Of a stretch of 64,000 bases of DNA, positions 58,195 to 64,000 are shown one piece after another (position 1 is the first letter of the stretch; each line of letters starts with the position of its first letter). Source of the DNA: Microvelia longipes. Its lineage: Eukaryota; Arthropoda; Insecta; Hemiptera; Veliidae. The DNA lies in contig JACMZG010001914.1 of assembly GCA_018340805.1 (NCBI GenBank), positions 14,866,504 to 14,930,503 on the forward strand. Reading direction: 5' to 3'. A program made the translations under genes and the position numbers. A model generated the notes under the pieces. That model did no database searches and was not told the origin of the DNA. It saw only the letters and a program-made list of their open reading frames with translations.

Positions 58195-58250
<56 letters not shown>
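58163..58250. repeat. TA then TG microsatellite
   Basis: (TA)n with phase shifts runs into (TG)n at 58235-58250, directly after the LTR end. Confidence 0.9.
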
Positions 58251-59061
58251 ATGTAGCATGTATATTTTATGTGCTATTAACTATTATATTTTATTTCAAT
58301 TTTTCTTCATTGATCTTTTGTTTAATATATTTTTTTAATCTTTCCTAACGAAAGTCTCTGTTTTGTCTCATTTATTAGTTCCTTAATTTTTAATTTAAGT
58401 CTTCAACAATGTTACCCTTTTTTAATTTATGATAAAGTTTATCATTTTTTAACTTCTTTTTAATTATTCTTTTATTCTACTTTTTTAATATTTTTTCTAT
58501 TTTATTTATTTAATAGTAATAAGTTTTTATTAATAATCTATCCTAAGGTTTAAAATTTTTCATATCATTAATCCAACTATTATAATTATTTCAATACAAA
58601 TATATAGATATTTATTTTTTTTCTCTCCTATAGTCATACCTCATACCAATTATATATCAACATATCAAATTTATAATATATTCCTAACTATTATAACCCC
58701 CACACACAGGCTTTGCCTTGTGGGTTGCCATAATTATAAAATAATTCTATATTCTAATTAATAAATATTTATTTTTTGTCACAACAGAGAACCTATAATT
58801 TTTATATATTTTATTTATTTATATTATTATTATTGTACCATTGTAACTATTCTATAAATATTTTTATATTTGTAACTATGTTATATATTTTATTTTTTTT
58901 TATATTCTGTACATTGAAAATTTTTATATTTTTGCTTTAAGTTTTGTTATATTTGTAATTTTACTTTGGTAAATAAGGTTGTTTTGTATTGTATTGTATC
59001 TGTCCAGGGGTGTTATCTATAGGAGGATGATATCTGTCGAATTACTTGGGTTAAACAATAT

Positions 59062-59525
59062 CGAGCACTACTCGTAAATACATGAGTAACCCGAGCAGCG
59101 CTCGTGAATATGTAAGTAGCCCGAGCAGTACTCTAAATATGTAAGTACCCCGAGCAAGTACTCGTAAATATATGAGTAACCCGAGCAGCACTCGTGAATA
59201 TGTGAGTAGCCCAAGCAGTACGTAAATATGTAAGTAACCCGAGCAGTACTCGTAAATATGTGAGTAGCCCGAGCAGTACTCGTAAATATGTAAGTAACCC
59301 GAGCAGCACTCGTGAATATGTGAGTAGCCCAAGCAGTACTCGTAAATATGTAAGTAACCCGAGCAGTACTCGTAAATATGTGAGTAGCCCGAGCAGTACT
59401 CGTAAATATAAGTAACCCGAGCAGTACTCGTGAATATGTGAGTAGCCCGTGCAGTACCGTAAATATATGAGTAACCCGAGCACACGTGAATATGTGAGTA
59501 GCCCAAGCAGTACTCGTGAATATGT
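59062..59525. repeat. 30-bp satellite array, about 15 units
   Basis: The unit is agcagtactcgtaaatatgt followed by gagtagcccg, alternating with gtaagtaacccg. Because 30 is divisible by 3, reading frames of ten-residue repeats (GYSHIYEYCS-like) run through it on the minus strand. They have no start context of their own and are artefacts. Confidence 0.9.
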
Positions 59526-59599
59526 TACCGCTTTTTAATCTAAATATACTCCAATTTCACTAAAAAACCACTTGTGTGGTAAAAAAAAACTCAAAATTT

Positions 59600-59955
59600 C
59601 TTAATGTGAAGTCTTGTCGGCTCTGGTTAAAGACGGTCGTTCGCGTTTTAAATGGAAGGTGTTAAGTTGACACAAAGCAACTCGTACACAAGTTGTGGAA
59701 AAAGCTTTACTGATACCAGAAAGAAGTAAAAAACTTGGTTTTCATTGCATACACGCTGTCAAGAAGAAGAAGCTGATTTTGCCTCTCAATTTAAATGAGA
59801 TCATTTAATATTTTCAATTTAACAACTACAGTTTGAACAAGAAAGACCTTCTCTAACTAGAACTGACATGACTTGGCGGGATAGAAATGTTGATTTTACA
59901 ACTTTTTTGGATCAAAGGCTTGTCGGGGAGTTTTTCCACGCAAATGATTTTTGGT
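59600..59955 (+). pseudogene. Coding-like block, possibly two exons of an unknown gene or a decayed element
   Basis: The best part is 59832-59953. It opens after acceptor aacaactacag, reads FEQERPSLTRTDMTWRDRNV then DFTTFLDQRLVGEFFHANDF, and ends at TTTTTG|GTAAGA (phase 0 to 2). Before it, 59612-59656 reads VLSALVKDGRSRFKWK up to a possible donor (AAG|GTGTTA). In the same frame, past one TGA, are ATRTQVVEKALLIPERSKKL and GFHCIHAVKKKKLILPLN. The amino-acid make-up is much more protein-like than the surroundings. I do not recognise the family. It is either two or three exons of a plus-strand gene or a decayed mobile-element ORF. Confidence 0.4.
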
Positions 59956-60559
59956 AAGATTACATGACATTTTGTACGGTATGTTGGACGACTAACAGTT
60001 GGATGAATGTCTAGATTTTATCAGGTAGGAATGCGCACAGACATAAGACAAATCTAAAGAATCCTCACACATCACCTACACACACACATCCGTTCAGTTG
60101 TTAAGGCTGTAGGTGAGCCAACATAAAAATTCAGGAAGAATAAGAAGTCAAAAATGACATTTTCAAACCTATTTTTTTGCATTTATAATTGCCCGATTTA
60201 AATGAACTTTTTTTTAATTTTTAGTCTACAAAACACGAACTTTAAAGATAATATAAAATTATTTATGAACCTTAAGCCGCTTTAACTCTACAGACCCTCA
60301 AAACCCCCACTTTGTTGCGTATAGTATAATATAAAGTAGCAGTTATAGTAAGTTTTATCATTTTTGATTGGCATAGCGGGCTATTTTACCCTTTATTTTT
60401 GACTTGGCGGAGTAAAACGCTGCTGCGTTTCTAAATGTAAACAATAAGTGATTTTTATATTATGGGGATTAGCGAGGATCATTACTAATCCATTTGTAAT
60501 GGATTTGTAATGATACATAATTTGTATTGATCATCCATACCGGATGAGCAATACAAATT

Positions 60560-60612
60560 ATATACAATGAAATGAGAAAAAGTTCCGAGGAACCGCGTAC
60601 CTGATTTTGTTT
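60560..60612 (+). repeat. 5S-containing repeat, right-end fragment
   Basis: Only the last ~50 bases are present (aatgagaaaaagttccgagg, aaccgcgtacctgatttt). Confidence 0.5.
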
Positions 60613-60614
60613 AT

Positions 60615-62030
60615 TTATTATTTTCTATTTTTTTATTTTTTACTAAAGATTCTTATTCTTAATACGAATTTATTGCTATAAACTCTTCTTTTTATAAGAA
60701 CTTGTTAATATAGTTTTTATTTTACTGAGCTAAAATAACAAATCCGGAGAAAACCCCAAGTTAAATCTCTAGAAAAAATAAAAAATGTATATTTTCTTTC
60801 CCTTAATCTTTTATCCTTAGATTATACATTCTAAGAAAATTTATTAAAAAATTCCGCTTATATTTTTTACAAAAAAAATAACATTGCATACATTTTTTAT
60901 TGATTAAAATATTAGAAGAAATGTTTAAATTCAAGTATTCTTAACTTTAATGTTATGAGGTGAAAATTAAAAAAAACCGTTCTCCTAATCTAAGTGAAAT
61001 TAGAAAAAAAAAATTCCATTGAATTAATTAATATTTTTATATGATATAATCTAATCTGTTGTTACTATAAACCAATATTACTTATCTTCCTATTTAACTT
61101 TTAAGTAAAATGAATCTAATAATGTAGATTTTGTTCATTGGTAATCTTTGGTTGCTAACTAAACTTATTAAAAATAGAAACAATAAAGTCCTTATTGATG
61201 GCAATATTTTTTTCTTTGAGAGGCTAATTTCAAACCAGGGAGGCTTTAGCCCCCCCTTATAATATATGCCGCATATAATATGCCGCTAGTAATATCATAA
61301 AACTTCGTTTTTATTTTTTATATTCCTATTGTTGATCGTAACTAATCTGAATATGATATACGATCTACATTAAATTATTTTTATTATAAGAGTAGCTCAT
61401 TGGGTAGAAAATGAAATTAATAAATTCGATGTGACGAATTACACCTTAGAAAATATCAATCGCCTTATAACCTATTTTGTTCGATTTTAAAACTACTTTC
61501 CACTCGACCCCCTACTATGCAAATATCAATTTTGTAAAATTTGGCTTCATTAATATATATATATATATATTTATCTTTGTTAGATTGAGAACAGTTGTAA
61601 AATCGATCATCCTTTTATTTTGGATTTATGCCTGCTTTTTTATATTAGCATACTTTCTTTAAAAAAATCGTTAAAAATGAGCTATCAAGATGTGATACAT
61701 GTAAGGGGAAGTTTTATTTTTAAATTGCATTTATAGAGAAGTAATTAGAAAACAGCAATCGAATGGAACAATTAAGAATTGTGTAACTATATAGAGTTGA
61801 TATTATATATGAGTTAGATTAAATTGGGATGCCATTTGCATTTAGATTATTATATTAAACAAATGTAAAGGTATAGCAAAGTAAAGTTAATGTTGCTTTC
61901 CTATGTTAGGTCTAAGTGTTTAAGTTTAATATTGCTTAGGTTATTCAAGTTCTATTTAATAGAAATTGCCTTTTTAGTGCTAAACGAGGATTGAAAGATT
62001 TTCTTGGCGTTTTATAAAATTCATGGTTAT
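60615..62030. other. AT-rich stretch, nothing recognised
   Basis: It contains a short remnant resembling the GGCCCGTAG MITE (aaaccagggaggctttagcc, 61234) and a small TA tract (61553-61570). 58260-59040 and 62680-63430 are equally empty. Confidence 0.4.
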
Positions 62031-62034
62031 GGCC

Positions 62035-62670
62035 TCTTTTTCCTTCCTCTTTTTTAATTGTCTTTTCTCGTACCTTTATCATTATACTTTGTCTCATATT
62101 AAAATTCTCAGTTATGACTTCTTTTCCCTTCTCCTCCTATATTTGTATTTTTTTCGTATCATTGTCATTGTGCATCTCCTCAAATTAAAATGATCGGTAG
62201 AGACTTCTTTTCTCTCCTCCTCCTATATTTGTATTTTTTCGTATCATTGTCATTGTGCACCTTCTCAAATTAAAATTATCGTTAGAGACTTCTTTTTCCT
62301 TTTCCTCCTATATTTGAATTTTTGTATCATTGTCATTGTGGTTCTCCTCAAATTAAAATGATCGGTAAAGAATTCTTTCCCTTCTCCCCCTATATTTGTA
62401 TTTTTTCGTATCATTGTCATTGTGGTTCTCCTCAAATTAAAATGATCGTTAGAGACTTCTTGTTTCTTCTTTCCCTAATTTTGTATTTTTTCGTATCATT
62501 GTCATTGTGCACCTCCTCAAATTAAAATGATCGTTAGAGACTTATTTTTCCTTCTCCTCCTATGTTTGTATTTTTCGTATAATTGTCATCTTCCACCTCC
62601 TCAAATTTAAATGATTGGTAGAAACTTGTTTTTTCTTCTTTTTCCATGTTTGTATTTTCTCGCAACAAAA
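62035..62670 (+). repeat. 86-bp satellite array, about 7 units
   Basis: The unit contains cctcaaattaaaatgatcg, ttagagacttcttt, a ctcctcctatatttgtattt part and cgtatcattgtcattgtgca. The first and last units are diverged. A 67-codon frame in it is an artefact. Confidence 0.85.
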
Positions 62671-63439
62671 ATGAAACTTAAACATAAAGAAGATGTCATT
62701 ATATTTTTACAGTTTTGAAGATAAATTCGTCTGAAAGAGTTGTGTAGCAATTAAAAAAGCAAGTTCTTTAATATCCTGTATCCTAGGAATTGTATTATAC
62801 TTAACTGTTAATTTTTTTAAAAAATATGCTGTCAATAGCACACAATGAAAACGTCTCTATTGAGTAGTGAAATGCAGCATCAAATTATAAATACATTTCT
62901 AGGACTTCTGTCAAATTCACAGCCAATATATAACCTTTATTTGACCCAATATAAACATCGATAGTAATAAATCGTATTCTTGTTCTGGGTTTTGATGTCT
63001 AACCAGCTTTACACGGTTGTGGATAACGTTTAACGTGCCTTTATACTAGGAATTATGGCAAAGGAAATTTAGCAAAGCTAAACCAGATAAAACCAAGATA
63101 GATTAGAATTTTGGGTTAATATAGTCATAAAATATTATGTTGATATGACATTAAATATCAAATATAATATTTCCTATACGTTAGAAATATTCAGTATAAA
63201 ATAATTTAGTGAAGATATCTTGTATTTGTATTAATATTTTTAAAATACTACTGTTCTTTTAGTAAAATATTACTGAGTAGGATATTTTTTTTGTTGAAGA
63301 AAAAGTGCAAAAACTCTCGCACTCGCGTAGAAAAGACCTTGTTTTGATTATTTGACTTTGTAGATAGTGATACGCGGATGTCTCAAGTAAAGAATTGGTG
63401 TACATTTTTCCCATGAAGATATAATACTAGAAGTGCCCT

Positions 63440-63745
63440 ATTGGTTCACATTTGAAACACTTAAAAAATAATCTGAACATCTTCGACTGTAATATTAATG
63501 AAATAAAAAGTATAAAAATTTACAGTAACTTATACAGCAGAACGTTTATTATACAAAACGAAACACAAAAAGTATGAGAAAAGGAGACGACAATTGATTT
63601 ATTATATCCTTGTTTTACTCTAAGAGGAGGTTTCAATAAGGTTACTCAGAGCCCCTGTGAGCGCCAAAAAGATGTTTCAGGCCTCTCAACGCATTGAGAT
63701 TGGAAATGCCTGCTCTAGTAATATATCTCTATGTATTTTCCTATG
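63440..63745 (+). repeat. Dispersed repeat family R, copy 3
   Basis: It has ttggttcacatttgaaacac, tgaacatcttcgactg, acaattgatttattatatcc, gaggtttcaataaggttact and tttcaggcctctcaacgcat. It contains the right module once, in contrast to the tandem copies at 50640-51560. Confidence 0.65.
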
Positions 63746-63924
63746 ATAAGGCTTGTCCCTACTTTTAGGAAATAGGAAAACTAAATAATGGTATTTTTTT
63801 ATTTATTAATATGTATTTATTAAATAAATATACAATTATACAAATTCATACAAAGTAAAATAATTAATTTACCTAAACACTATATATCAATAATTGTTAC
63901 ATTGTAACTTAACAAAAATACTTC

Positions 63925-64000
63925 CTCCTCTCTAGGAAAGTCCTGTATACTTTTACTTTTTTAAAGTTGTTTGTCTCCATGGTGTGTGTGTGTGTTGTAT
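63925..64000 (+). repeat. Probable left end of a 5S-containing repeat, cut by the window edge
   Basis: Fragments of the family's left end (acttttactttt, aaagttgtttgtctccatgg, gtgtgtgtgtgt) appear at the end of the window. Confidence 0.45.

Noticed and set aside
59051..59506. Minus-strand reading frames of ten-residue Tyr/Ser repeats
   Set aside because: A 30-bp satellite keeps frames open; no coding signal beyond periodicity.

Overview
The window is AT-rich animal nuclear DNA, most probably from an insect with a large, repeat-filled genome. Three things point that way: a multi-exon gene with canonical GT/AG splice sites that I recognise as the receptor tyrosine kinase Ret, mariner, hAT-like, LINE and Ty3/Gypsy remains, and an absence of operon-like coding. 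The assembly is a draft. It has a 1000-N gap (54265-55264), and two Gypsy copies that should be nearly identical differ mainly by single-base gains and losses, so isolated frameshifts anywhere here should be distrusted.

1-34 kb holds the Ret locus on the minus strand. Eleven exons (25810 down to 1876) join with matching splice phases into exactly 620 codons. They encode the end of cadherin-like domain 1, domains 2-4, the cysteine-rich domain, the membrane segment and the juxtamembrane region. The kinase domain is not in the window and should lie to the left of base 1. Two or three further candidate exons (33520-33650, 27072-27143, 1571-1627) are proposed with lower confidence, and the signal-peptide exon was not found. 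The largest intron (15428-23264) contains a complete intronless gene on the same strand for a small secreted, Asn/Phe/Gly/Ala-rich protein, with a TATA box and a poly(A) signal. The introns also carry a hAT-type MITE with a clean 8-bp duplication, several foldback elements, a 39-bp minisatellite and long TA tracts.

The dominant dispersed repeat (about 0.9 kb when full length, roughly 18 copies or fragments on both strands) contains an internal stretch resembling the 3' half of 5S rRNA. After it come two copies of a GGACGAGCGAAGCGAGTCC motif and a terminal T-run, so a 5S-derived pol III element is likely. Three foldback elements carry CTGATGA...GAAA boxes like the hammerhead ribozymes of Penelope-like elements.

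36-40 kb is nested mobile DNA: a LINE RNase H fragment is split by a deleted mariner, which is itself split by a 60-bp repeat with a 15-bp duplication. A 35-bp satellite follows. 44.3-48.5 kb is a full-length Ty3/Gypsy element with unusually short LTRs (about 125 bp). A second copy in the same orientation (55.3-58.15 kb) is cut by the assembly gap. The rest (49-54 kb and 58-64 kb) is tandem and dispersed repeats, a Penelope-like terminus, a 30-bp and an 86-bp satellite, and one unassigned coding-like block at 59.6-59.95 kb.
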